Shown one piece after another: positions 8,699-15,689 of a DNA stretch of 22,200 nucleotides. The translations under genes were made by a program, and so were the position numbers. Positions within the stretch are counted from its first letter, which is position 1. The number at the start of each line of letters is the position of its first letter. The stretch comes from Empedobacter stercoris (GTDB taxonomy: Bacteria > Bacteroidota > Bacteroidia > Flavobacteriales > Weeksellaceae). The notes below the pieces were generated by a model that made no database searches, was not told the DNA's origin, and saw only the letters and a program-made list of their open reading frames with translations. The stretch lies in NCBI RefSeq assembly GCF_965137335.1, contig NZ_CBCRZD010000035.1; one strand, 5' to 3'.

Positions 8699-9385
8699 TT
8701 ACCTTATCTTATAAGCAATTCCCCAAAAAACTGGCATATTAAACGGTCCGCTATATTTCCCGTAACCAGGAATAACCAAAGGATCAATTCCTTGATCTTT
8801 TTTTCCTCCTATATACGCTGCAGGATGCAAAGATAATTCACCATAAAAGTTCTTAAAAATCTCTACACGTCCACCAACAACAGCTTCTATCCAATAACTA
8901 CTTACATTTGCTTTAGGCAAACTTCCGGTATCAATAATTTCATTTGATTGCAGATCACGAATCGCATAGCTGTTAATTGTTTGCGAATAATGTGAATAGG
9001 CAATACGTCCACCAATGTAAATTCCGTTCGATTGATTGTCGACATCTTGTGTCACAAACCAATTTGCACCAACTTTCGCAAAAATACCATCAACATCTAC
9101 ATCCCAATTGATTTCGTTGAAATTATTTTTCTCAAAACCAGCTTCTATAACTGCGTGCCATTTATTGTTAATTTGGTATGAAGCAAAAGCGCTAACACCT
9201 TTTTTATCGCTAAAAGCTGCTACAATAGGATTAAAAATATCTACACCAATAAAAATATCATGGTTCTTTTTCTTTGGAATAGAATCCGTGACTGTTACTT
9301 TTGTTGAGTCAGTTTTATTTATTTGCGCAAAAGCAAAATTAGTTGCGCTCGTCAGCAAAAAGCTTAATAATAGTTGTCGAACCAT
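8699..9385 (-). CDS. DUF6048-like outer-membrane beta-barrel protein
   Basis: A 228-residue protein with a clear signal peptide (LLLSFLLTSATNFAFA, residues 5-20) and alternating aromatic/polar strands through the rest. The C-terminus ends with a barrel-like strand finishing in YKIR. The pattern, a short Thr/Asp/Ser-rich linker followed by IFIGVDIFNPIVAAFSDKKG, resembles the DUF6048 family that in Flavobacteriia sits beside a DUF6452 lipoprotein gene and rlmD. Function is unknown. An outer-membrane location is inferred from the signal peptide and strand pattern. Its start ATG (9385) lies 47 bp inside the preceding gene in another frame. No better internal start would preserve the signal peptide, so the overlap looks real and suggests translational coupling. 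Confidence 0.75.
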   Translation of the reverse strand: MVRQLLLSFLLTSATNFAFAQINKTDSTKVTVTDSIPKKKNHDIFIGVDIFNPIVAAFSDKKGVSAFASYQINNKWHAVIEAGFEKNNFNEINWDVDVDGIFAKVGANWFVTQDVDNQSNGIYIGGRIAYSHYSQTINSYAIRDLQSNEIIDTGSLPKANVSSYWIEAVVGGRVEIFKNFYGELSLHPAAYIGGKKDQGIDPLVIPGYGKYSGPFNMPVFWGIAYKIR

Positions 9386-9947
9386 CTTTTATTTCAGTAT
9401 TTACAGTTTCTATTCCTTTAATCCAATTTCCAGCGCTACTTTCACTTTTGGTTACCAATTTTACATCAACTCCTTGAAAAGTTAATCCAAAACCGCATGC
9501 TTTAGACGTATAAGCATTTCCAATTGTATCGTAAGTTAAAACCAAACGATCTCGTTTTGCTTTAATTGTTTCAATAACTTGCCCCGTAATAGGATCTTTA
9601 ACTTCTCTATCTTTTCCTTGCGCAACAGTATAATAAATTTCTTTTTGCTTATTCTGACGAATTGGCGTAGCAAAACTCGATTTCATATTGACAGAACCTT
9701 GATCAATTAATAGAGTGTCTTTGCTTGTTCCTGTAGGAATAGAATCTTTTAAAACATAGGCCCAATAGAAAATTGTATCTTCTAATTTTGTTGTTTTATC
9801 AATGTTGTAATACATGTCTACAACCATACGTGGCACTTCGCCTTCATCTGTACAAATATCATCATCTTCGCAACTATAGATAACAAAACTTGTTAAAATA
9901 GAGAGGATTGAAACGGTTAAAATAGATTGAAACTTTTTCATTTTCAA
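9339..9947 (-). CDS. DUF6452-like lipoprotein
   Basis: A 202-residue putative lipoprotein. The N-terminus has lysines, a hydrophobic run and a lipobox-like IYSC with Cys26, followed by EDDDICTDEG. The CxDDxC-type opening and the PRMVVDMYYN stretch match what I recall of DUF6452 proteins encoded next to rlmD in Flavobacteriia. The remainder is beta-rich with no catalytic motif that I recognise. Function is unknown, and an envelope role with the adjacent DUF6048-like barrel is only inferred from persistent neighbourhood. It lies 10 bp after the rlmD stop, and its 3' end overlaps the next gene by 47 bp, so the three genes are probably one minus-strand operon. MKMKK could start at residue 1 or 3. 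Confidence 0.72.
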   Translation of the reverse strand: MKMKKFQSILTVSILSILTSFVIYSCEDDDICTDEGEVPRMVVDMYYNIDKTTKLEDTIFYWAYVLKDSIPTGTSKDTLLIDQGSVNMKSSFATPIRQNKQKEIYYTVAQGKDREVKDPITGQVIETIKAKRDRLVLTYDTIGNAYTSKACGFGLTFQGVDVKLVTKSESSAGNWIKGIETVNTEIKDGSTTIIKLFADERN

Positions 9948-9957
9948 GAATTGAATT

Positions 9958-11376
9958 TTAAATTCGTTCTAAAAGTACAATATTTTCTACATGATGTGTT
10001 TGTGGAAACATATCAACTGGCTGAACTTTAACAATTTTATATTGATCTTTCATCAATTCTAAATCTCTTGCTTGTGTTGCAGAGTTACAAGAAACATAAA
10101 CAATACGTTTTGGATTCATGAATAAAATATTTTCAACCACTTTTTTATGCATTCCATCACGAGGAGGATCAGTAATCAAAACATCTGGAATTCCATGTTC
10201 GTTGATGAAATCTTGATTTAAGACATCTTTCATATCACCACAATAGAAATCACAATTTTCAATACCATTGAATTTAGCTGCTGCTTTCGCCGCATCAATT
10301 GCTTCTTGAACTGATTCTACACCCACTACTTTTTTTGCATTTTTCGAAACGAATTGTGCAATTGTTCCTGTTCCTGTATATAAATCGTACACTAATTCGT
10401 TTCCTGTTAAACCAGCAAAATCACGTGTTAATTTGTATAATTCGTATGCTTGTTCTGGATTTGTTTGATAAAAAGATTTCGGACCAATTTTGAAATTTAA
10501 ATCTTCCATCTTTTCCATAATATGATCCTCACCAGCAAAAACTTCGATGTCTAAATCATAAACAGAATCGTTTTGCTTTGGATTAATCGCATACAATAAA
10601 GAGGTAATTTCTGGAAATTTATCTTTTAAGTTTTGTAAGAAAGCTTCACGATTTTCTTTTTCTTCGCGGAAAAATTGAACTAAAACCATTACTTGCCCAT
10701 TTTGAGAAGTTCTGATCATCAGCGTTCTCAATAAACCTTCTTGATTTTTTAGATCGAAGAAATCTAAGTTATGTTCTAATGCAAAACGTTTTGCTTCGAC
10801 ACGAATCGCATTCGAAGGATCACGTTGTAAATGACATTTCGTAACATCTAAAACTTTAGACCAAGCTCCTGGAATATGGAATCCAAGCACATCTCGGTCG
10901 TCAAATTCTTTTCCTGATTGAATTTCTTCTAACGTTAACCAACGAGCATTAGAAAACGTAAACTCTAATTTATTGCGGTAAAAATAGTGTTCTTTAGATC
11001 CTAAAATCGGAACAATTTCTGCTTCTAAATCTTTGAAACCTCCAATACGAACTAAATTGTTAACCACTTCGTCGTGTTTAAATTTAAGTTGCGCATCATA
11101 GCTCATATCTTGCCATTTACATCCACCACAAACACCGAAATGTTCGCATTCTGGTTGAATACGATAAGGAGATTTTGTATGAATTTCGATTGCTTGTCCT
11201 TCTAAATAGCTGCTTTTTTTCTTCAAAACGTGTACATCTACAACATCTCCAGGAATTGCACCTTTTATCAGAACAGTTTTACCTTCCTCTGTTTTACCAA
11301 CCGATACACCTTTTGCACCAGCACGTAAAACTTCTATATTATTTAATATGATTTTTTGCTTTGCTTTTCTTGACAT
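9958..11376 (-). CDS. rlmD: 23S rRNA (uracil-C5)-methyltransferase, RlmD/RumA family
   Basis: A 472-residue SAM-dependent RNA m5U methyltransferase. An N-terminal TRAM domain (about residues 8-65) is followed by the Fe-S cysteine cluster C-x5-C-x2-C in CEHFGVCGGCKW (near residue 80). The C-terminal Rossmann domain carries the SAM-binding YDLYTGTGTIAQ, the DPPRDGMH motif, and the nucleophilic cysteine of YVSCNSATQARDL near the end. A longer frame reaches 11469. I chose the ATG at 11376 because the extra 31 residues are hydrophobic, unlike the family, and a promoter box lies between the two starts. The family includes RlmD, RlmC and RlmCD types, and which uridine is modified here is not certain from sequence. 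It is probably the first gene of an operon with the two DUF genes. Confidence 0.92.
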   Translation of the reverse strand: MSRKAKQKIILNNIEVLRAGAKGVSVGKTEEGKTVLIKGAIPGDVVDVHVLKKKSSYLEGQAIEIHTKSPYRIQPECEHFGVCGGCKWQDMSYDAQLKFKHDEVVNNLVRIGGFKDLEAEIVPILGSKEHYFYRNKLEFTFSNARWLTLEEIQSGKEFDDRDVLGFHIPGAWSKVLDVTKCHLQRDPSNAIRVEAKRFALEHNLDFFDLKNQEGLLRTLMIRTSQNGQVMVLVQFFREEKENREAFLQNLKDKFPEITSLLYAINPKQNDSVYDLDIEVFAGEDHIMEKMEDLNFKIGPKSFYQTNPEQAYELYKLTRDFAGLTGNELVYDLYTGTGTIAQFVSKNAKKVVGVESVQEAIDAAKAAAKFNGIENCDFYCGDMKDVLNQDFINEHGIPDVLITDPPRDGMHKKVVENILFMNPKRIVYVSCNSATQARDLELMKDQYKIVKVQPVDMFPQTHHVENIVLLERI

Positions 11377-11380
11377 TTTG

Positions 11381-11388
11381 CAAAGGTA
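11381..11388 (-). promoter_or_regulatory. Bacteroidota -7 box (TACCTTTG) immediately before rlmD
   Basis: The minus strand reads TACCTTTG, a perfect TAnnTTTG match, four bases before the rlmD ATG. If used, transcription would begin at or next to the start codon and the mRNA would be leaderless or nearly so. No clear TTG -33 element lies 17-23 bases upstream, so this is a moderate call. Confidence 0.4.
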
Positions 11389-11444
11389 AAGCTTTCTTAG
11401 ATAATGGTAAATATTGATGATTATATTTATAAAATGTTCATGAA

Positions 11445-11460
11445 TTACGGTAAACCGTAA
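11445..11460. repeat. Palindrome TTACGGTAAACCGTAA in a divergent intergenic region
   Basis: A perfect 7+2+7 inverted repeat lies between rlmD and the accessory four-gene operon, about 78 bp before the operon's first ATG. Outer arms TGAA (11441-11444) and TTCA (11465-11468) extend it imperfectly. It has no T-tract, so an operator is likelier than a terminator. Role is inferred. Confidence 0.5.
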
Positions 11461-11537
11461 AATATTCATTATGAGTATTCGTAATCTTGCATTAAAAGTA
11501 TTATTTAATTAAAATTTTAAGAATAGAAAGTATTAAT

Positions 11538-12566
11538 ATGAGTAAAAAAATTACTGCATCAGATTTATTTTTAGCAACTCTAGCTGTCTTATTGATTAGT
11601 GTTAGTTTTTATCAAACTTGGTTAGGGTTACAACAGATTTTCGGAGGAGCCTCTTTTGTAATTGCATTGGTATTATCATTATTATTATTGTTTTTGTGTT
11701 GGATGTTACATTCTGCAAAACAAGAAGGAAAACCTATTACTGGGTTAGTCTCAATTTACATTTTTATAGCATCATTTTGTTTTATAGCAAATTTTAATGC
11801 TTTGTATACAAGGTTTATGAGGACAGATATATATACAAATGAACTTAGGGATATAAACGAAAAATACAATAATTTAGAATCTGATGTTCAAGGAAAATTG
11901 AGTTATAAATATAATAGAGAAACAACTCAAAATATTGAGATAAAGAAAAAGCAATTAATTGAACAAATAAAAGATCCTGGGAATAAAGGAATAGGGACTC
12001 GTTCACAAGCTTTAATAAGAGATATAGAAAAATTGACTGGTCAAAAAATAGATTTATTAACACCAGTAGGAAATGATTATGAAGATTTAGCAGAGAGAAT
12101 GGGGCGTCAGATAGATAATATGATTTCCGATTTATCTCCAGATGAACGATCTTTAAAAGCAGATATAAATAATTCTGTATTAAAATGGAATAAAAAAATT
12201 CAAGAGTTTTTATTGTTATCTAAGAAGGATAAAGACGATTTAGCTCAAGGGTTAATTGATGAATCACTTACAGAATATAATAAACTTGGAAGTAGAGCAC
12301 ATACTATATTAGGTGATGATAAATTCAAATTTGAACCAATTATATCTAAAACACAAGATGTAGGTAAAATTGGTTATGCTTTTGAGCATGCAATCAAAAA
12401 TTTTGGAATGTATCAATTTGTTGTTTTAGCTGGTTGTATTTTATTAGATTTTGTCATTGTTATTATTATTTTATTGGTAACTAATAAAGAAAATAATAGA
12501 GGAAACACTAATGGAAGTGTCTTTAATAATAAAAGAAGTGGAAAAACTTTAATCCCAAATAATTAA
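11538..12566 (+). CDS. Four-helix membrane protein with large helical periplasmic domain, unknown function
   Basis: A 342-residue protein that I do not recognise as a named family. Hydrophobic segments lie at about residues 9-30, 38-58, 68-89 and 293-315. Lysines at the N-terminus, in the 59-67 loop (HSAKQEGKP) and after the last helix (NKENNR, NKRSGK) place those parts in the cytoplasm by the positive-inside rule. The charged, helix-rich 90-292 segment would then be periplasmic. That segment has long amphipathic stretches (residues 97-145 and 155-250) that could form coiled coils. It is the first gene of a four-gene run, with 11 bp to the GTPase gene. By position and topology it could be the membrane scaffold of the system. 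The start MSKKITASD fits a cytoplasmic N-terminus. Confidence 0.75.
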   Translation: MSKKITASDLFLATLAVLLISVSFYQTWLGLQQIFGGASFVIALVLSLLLLFLCWMLHSAKQEGKPITGLVSIYIFIASFCFIANFNALYTRFMRTDIYTNELRDINEKYNNLESDVQGKLSYKYNRETTQNIEIKKKQLIEQIKDPGNKGIGTRSQALIRDIEKLTGQKIDLLTPVGNDYEDLAERMGRQIDNMISDLSPDERSLKADINNSVLKWNKKIQEFLLLSKKDKDDLAQGLIDESLTEYNKLGSRAHTILGDDKFKFEPIISKTQDVGKIGYAFEHAIKNFGMYQFVVLAGCILLDFVIVIIILLVTNKENNRGNTNGSVFNNKRSGKTLIPNN

Positions 12567-12577
12567 TTCTATAACCC

Positions 12578-13504
12578 ATGAATACTAATAACGAAGAATT
12601 AAAACCATTATCATTTGATAGAGAAGAATTAAAACCTTTATCACTTGATAATAATCAGAATATTAACAATGAAGACGATTTTGTCCCAAGATCAAAGAAC
12701 TCTAATAATGATATAAAAAATAAGGATAGTAATTTTGTATTCTTTTTTGGAACAGCTTCATCAGGAAAATCTGTAATTCTAGCTACAATGTTATATTATA
12801 TGCGTTCTCAAGCTGGAGTAATTAGACCAAAAATAGGAACACCAAACACTCAAGAGGCAGAAGCTTTATTATATGATTATTTTGAAAATATTAGTAAAGG
12901 AATTTTACCAGAAGGAACAGTTAAGGATAAAGTAACTCGACTTGATTTGGTCTTCGAACCAAATAATAAATCAAAAAAAGTAATCCCAATTAATTTGACT
13001 TTTCTGGAAAAATCTGGTGAAAATGATAATGAAATAAGAAGAGGCGGGGAATATCATAGCAGTATAAAAACGTATTTATCTGCAAATTTACCTCTAACAT
13101 TTATTTTGGTAACAAGTTATGAAAATGCACATAAGGATGATATTTTAATTAACACGTTTTTGAATAAATTAGAGAAGTATGAAAAAAAATTGAAATCTGT
13201 AAATATAATTCTTGTTATCTCTAAATGGGATAAATCAGGAAGTACAGATGTAGAAGCGGCGATAGAGTTGGATAATTTCGTTAACGAAAGATTACCAATG
13301 ACATCACAAGTGATTGATACTTATGGATTAAATAAAACATTCTATACAATAGGGGAGATAAATGCAATGACCAATAGGGTTGAATTATTAAATCTTAATA
13401 CTGCAGAAGTTTTGTCTAAGTGGCTTTATCAAAGTATAGCTGGTTATCCATTAGACTATGAAGGAACTTTTTGGGAACGTATCAAATTCAGTTTTACAAA
13501 TTGA
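12578..13504 (+). CDS. P-loop GTPase-like protein of a predicted accessory system
   Basis: A 308-residue cytosolic P-loop protein. Walker A is GTASSGKS at residues 58-65. A G3-like strand LTFLEKSGE (140-148) occupies the place of the usual D-x-x-G, with E/S-G-E instead. ILVISKWDKSG (211-221) supplies a base-recognition SKWD resembling the NKxD motif, so GTP is the likelier nucleotide. This combination resembles TRAFAC-type GTPases found beside membrane and coiled-coil partners in predicted bacterial conflict systems (the DO-GTPase/GAP type); that assignment is inference. The first 50 residues are low complexity and Asn-rich and contain a 10-residue tandem repeat (EELKPLSFD/EELKPLSLD). The missing classical G3 Asp could mean slow or partner-dependent hydrolysis. 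The TGA stop overlaps the next ATG by one base (TGATG), so translation is coupled. Confidence 0.78.
   Translation: MNTNNEELKPLSFDREELKPLSLDNNQNINNEDDFVPRSKNSNNDIKNKDSNFVFFFGTASSGKSVILATMLYYMRSQAGVIRPKIGTPNTQEAEALLYDYFENISKGILPEGTVKDKVTRLDLVFEPNNKSKKVIPINLTFLEKSGENDNEIRRGGEYHSSIKTYLSANLPLTFILVTSYENAHKDDILINTFLNKLEKYEKKLKSVNIILVISKWDKSGSTDVEAAIELDNFVNERLPMTSQVIDTYGLNKTFYTIGEINAMTNRVELLNLNTAEVLSKWLYQSIAGYPLDYEGTFWERIKFSFTN
12593..12650 (+). repeat. Tandem 30-bp repeat in the GTPase N-terminus
   Basis: GAAGAATTAAAACC starts at 12593 and again at 12623. The two 28-bp copies differ at two positions and encode EELKPLSFD and EELKPLSLD. It looks like a short linear motif duplicated in a disordered tail, perhaps a docking peptide for a partner. 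Confidence 0.8.
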
Positions 13505-15060
13505 TGGAAAATAATGTTAATTTAATCGCATTTGGAACTTTTGGAAGTCCAAATGGTTTCACTCAAACTTCTTTTACAGGAAACCCCTCTGTAGAAAAAA
13601 AGATAAAGAATTTTGATATAAGAGGAGCTATTTCAATCACAGAAAAAAGTACATTGTATTCCATTCGTAAAGAAAATAGTAATGGAGATTTGTTAGTTTC
13701 TTATTCAAAATATTCTTACGCACAGGAACCTACTTCTGCTAGAGGAGGTTCTTTTATAGGAGTAAGTATACTATTTTCTAATCAATTAGCACAAGAAAAT
13801 ATTACGGTTAATATTCTTGAAGAATTTCATAAAACTCTTGTCGAAAATAATATACAAGATGGAATTATAAAAGTTAATCATTCTGATAAGTTTTCAGTTT
13901 TACAGCCAAAAGATTTTGATAAGATAAAATTCAATTTAAAAGAAATCAATCAACTTTATACCAATCAAATATCTAATAAAAATTTGGTTGTTTATTGTAG
14001 AACAAATGAAAATTCACTTAAAAAATATTTTGAGGAATCTATAAATTTGTTAAATATATATGATATTATTTATTTCTCTGAGAGTAAAGAAGTTTTAGAT
14101 TTTGTGCATCAAAAGGGAATATTAAAAACAGTTGATGAAGAAGGATTTAAAATAGAACTTGATAAAGTTGAAGAAAAAAGAAAACAAGAAATTCAAATTT
14201 ATCTTCAAGAGTTAGAAAAATCTAAGAATGATTTCGAAAATGATAGAAAATTATTTGAAGAAAAATTCAAGAAACAGATTGAACAAAATGAAATTAAACA
14301 TACAGAAAACGAAAAATTAATTCAAGATTCTAAACTAGAATTAAATAATATTAATGTTAAATATTCTGATTTTTTGATGAAAATTGATACGTTGATTTCA
14401 AAACTTAAGAATAATGAAAAGTTAGAAGTTATTAAAAGTTTATATACAGAAAGTAAGAATGTTTTGGATCAAGAGCTTCGAGATAAAAAAGGAACACAAT
14501 TGATTTCTTCTATAAGAAATTCTAATATTTCGACAAATCAAAGAGTTTTAAATCATCAGAATAATATTAATTATGATGATTTATATAATAATACTAAAAA
14601 AACAAGAAAATCGAAATCATATTTTTTTGAAATGTTAAGTTCATTTTTAGGTGTTGTAATTATAGGAATGCTTGCATATTTTTTTCTTTTTTATGAAGAA
14701 GAGAAACAAGTTGTCACAACATTTTCTACTCCTGCTGAATCTTATTCTGAACCTTCAGAGCAAGATATGATAACAATAGATAATATACTATTAAAACCAA
14801 CTCCAAATTCTGAAGTTGAAATAACCGAATTGAAGAAAATGAATGAAAAATTAATCAAAGGCTCAAAGATAGATAGTGTAATAGCTTTTGTATTAAAAGC
14901 TAATCCATCTAGTATAAACGAATATTATAAACATCAAAAATCTGATTATAAGAAATTATTATTAGAGAAAAACTCAAGTAGTTTCAATATAACTACTCAA
15001 GATACAATTTACGTGGATACTTTAAAAGTTGTTCCTAATTTTAATGATATAAAACGATGA
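13504..15060 (+). CDS. Bitopic coiled-coil protein with N-terminal globular domain (possible GAP1-N-like GTPase partner)
   Basis: Read from the ATG at 13504 this is 518 residues. An upstream in-frame ATG at 13471 lies inside the GTPase gene and adds only 11 residues; I prefer 13504 because of the TGATG junction. Residues 1-200 form a globular domain opening with NLIAFGTFGSPNGFTQTSF and containing SARGGSFIGVSILFSN (78-93). That glycine-rich pattern reminds me of the N-terminal domain of GTPase-associated GAP1 proteins, a suggestion only. A long Lys/Glu coiled coil covers about 220-285. A basic stretch KKTRKSKS (365-372) precedes a single membrane helix at about 377-396. A tail of about 120 residues would be periplasmic. 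It is probably the transducer linking the GTPase to the envelope. The stop overlaps the nuclease start (ATGA). Confidence 0.7.
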   Translation: MENNVNLIAFGTFGSPNGFTQTSFTGNPSVEKKIKNFDIRGAISITEKSTLYSIRKENSNGDLLVSYSKYSYAQEPTSARGGSFIGVSILFSNQLAQENITVNILEEFHKTLVENNIQDGIIKVNHSDKFSVLQPKDFDKIKFNLKEINQLYTNQISNKNLVVYCRTNENSLKKYFEESINLLNIYDIIYFSESKEVLDFVHQKGILKTVDEEGFKIELDKVEEKRKQEIQIYLQELEKSKNDFENDRKLFEEKFKKQIEQNEIKHTENEKLIQDSKLELNNINVKYSDFLMKIDTLISKLKNNEKLEVIKSLYTESKNVLDQELRDKKGTQLISSIRNSNISTNQRVLNHQNNINYDDLYNNTKKTRKSKSYFFEMLSSFLGVVIIGMLAYFFLFYEEEKQVVTTFSTPAESYSEPSEQDMITIDNILLKPTPNSEVEITELKKMNEKLIKGSKIDSVIAFVLKANPSSINEYYKHQKSDYKKLLLEKNSSSFNITTQDTIYVDTLKVVPNFNDIKR

Positions 15061-15587
15061 TTAAAAAGTTGATTATACTTTTTATATTTTTTTGTTTTGG
15101 TTGTAATCATCCAGAAAGTAAAGAATATGAAAGAAACAATAAAATTAGCACTATAAAAAATGAAGATATTGATAATTCTTCATTTTTTTTGGTAACTAAA
15201 GTTATAGATGGTGACACGTTTTATTGTATTGATAACAATAATATTGAATATAAAATACGTTTGATTGGTATAGATACTCCAGAATTAAGGAATTATGGAA
15301 AAAAGAAAAAAGGGTATTATGCTATAGAAGCCAAAAGTTATTTAACGAATTTAATTCTTAACCAAACAATTCGGTTAGAATATGATTTAGATAAATATGA
15401 TCAATATAATCGTGTATTGGCTTATGCATATTTAAAAGATAATACATTTATTAATGCAGAATTAGTGAAAAATGGATTTGCACGTGTTATGACAATTCAA
15501 CCAAATTCTAAATATTCAGATTTGTTTTACGAACAACAAGTAAATGCTAGAGATAAAAAAATAGGAATTTGGGATGAAGGGAATTAG
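15057..15587 (+). CDS. Lipoprotein staphylococcal nuclease (SNase/thermonuclease) family
   Basis: A 176-residue exported nuclease. The N-terminus MIKKLIILFIFFCFGC has a basic start, a hydrophobic core and lipobox FGC with Cys16, so it should be lipid-anchored in the periplasm or outer membrane. The SNase fold follows from residue 44. Calcium ligands and catalytic residues of the family appear conserved: Asp53 in IDGDTF, Arg68 and Asp73 in IRLIGIDTPE, Glu76, and Arg119 in DQYNRVLAY. It is therefore likely an active calcium-dependent DNase/RNase. The ATG overlaps the previous stop by 4 bp, so it is translated as part of the operon and is not a stray gene. It could be the effector of the system, cutting nucleic acid outside the cytoplasm, or simply a scavenging nuclease carried along. 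Confidence 0.88.
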   Translation: MIKKLIILFIFFCFGCNHPESKEYERNNKISTIKNEDIDNSSFFLVTKVIDGDTFYCIDNNNIEYKIRLIGIDTPELRNYGKKKKGYYAIEAKSYLTNLILNQTIRLEYDLDKYDQYNRVLAYAYLKDNTFINAELVKNGFARVMTIQPNSKYSDLFYEQQVNARDKKIGIWDEGN

Positions 15588-15594
15588 TTATATA

Positions 15595-15602
15595 AAATAT
15601 TC
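15595..15602. repeat. Target site duplication (left), AAATATTC
   Basis: This 8-bp AAATATTC directly abuts the left end of IS256 copy A and is repeated exactly at its right end. Eight bp is the typical duplication length for IS256-family transposition. Confidence 0.92.
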
Positions 15603-15630
15603 GACAGTCTCCAAAGAACTGTGTAAACAT

Positions 15631-15663
15631 AAAATAAGGTGGGTTATTAATCCACCTTATTTT
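15631..15663 (+). terminator. Hairpin inside the left end of IS256 copy A
   Basis: AAAATAAGGTGG (15631-15642) pairs perfectly with CCACCTTATTTT (15652-15663) around a 9-nt loop, between the left inverted repeat and the transposase ATG. It would stop transcription entering from the nuclease operon, a common self-limiting device of insertion sequences, and now serves as that operon's only visible terminator. Confidence 0.7.
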
Positions 15664-15689
15664 ATTAAATTTATAAAACACAGTTTATT

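Noticed and set aside
13471..13503. Upstream ATG extending the coiled-coil protein by 11 residues
   Set aside because: It would overlap the GTPase gene by 34 bp. The TGATG junction at 13502-13506 is the usual coupled start, and the globular domain begins just after it.
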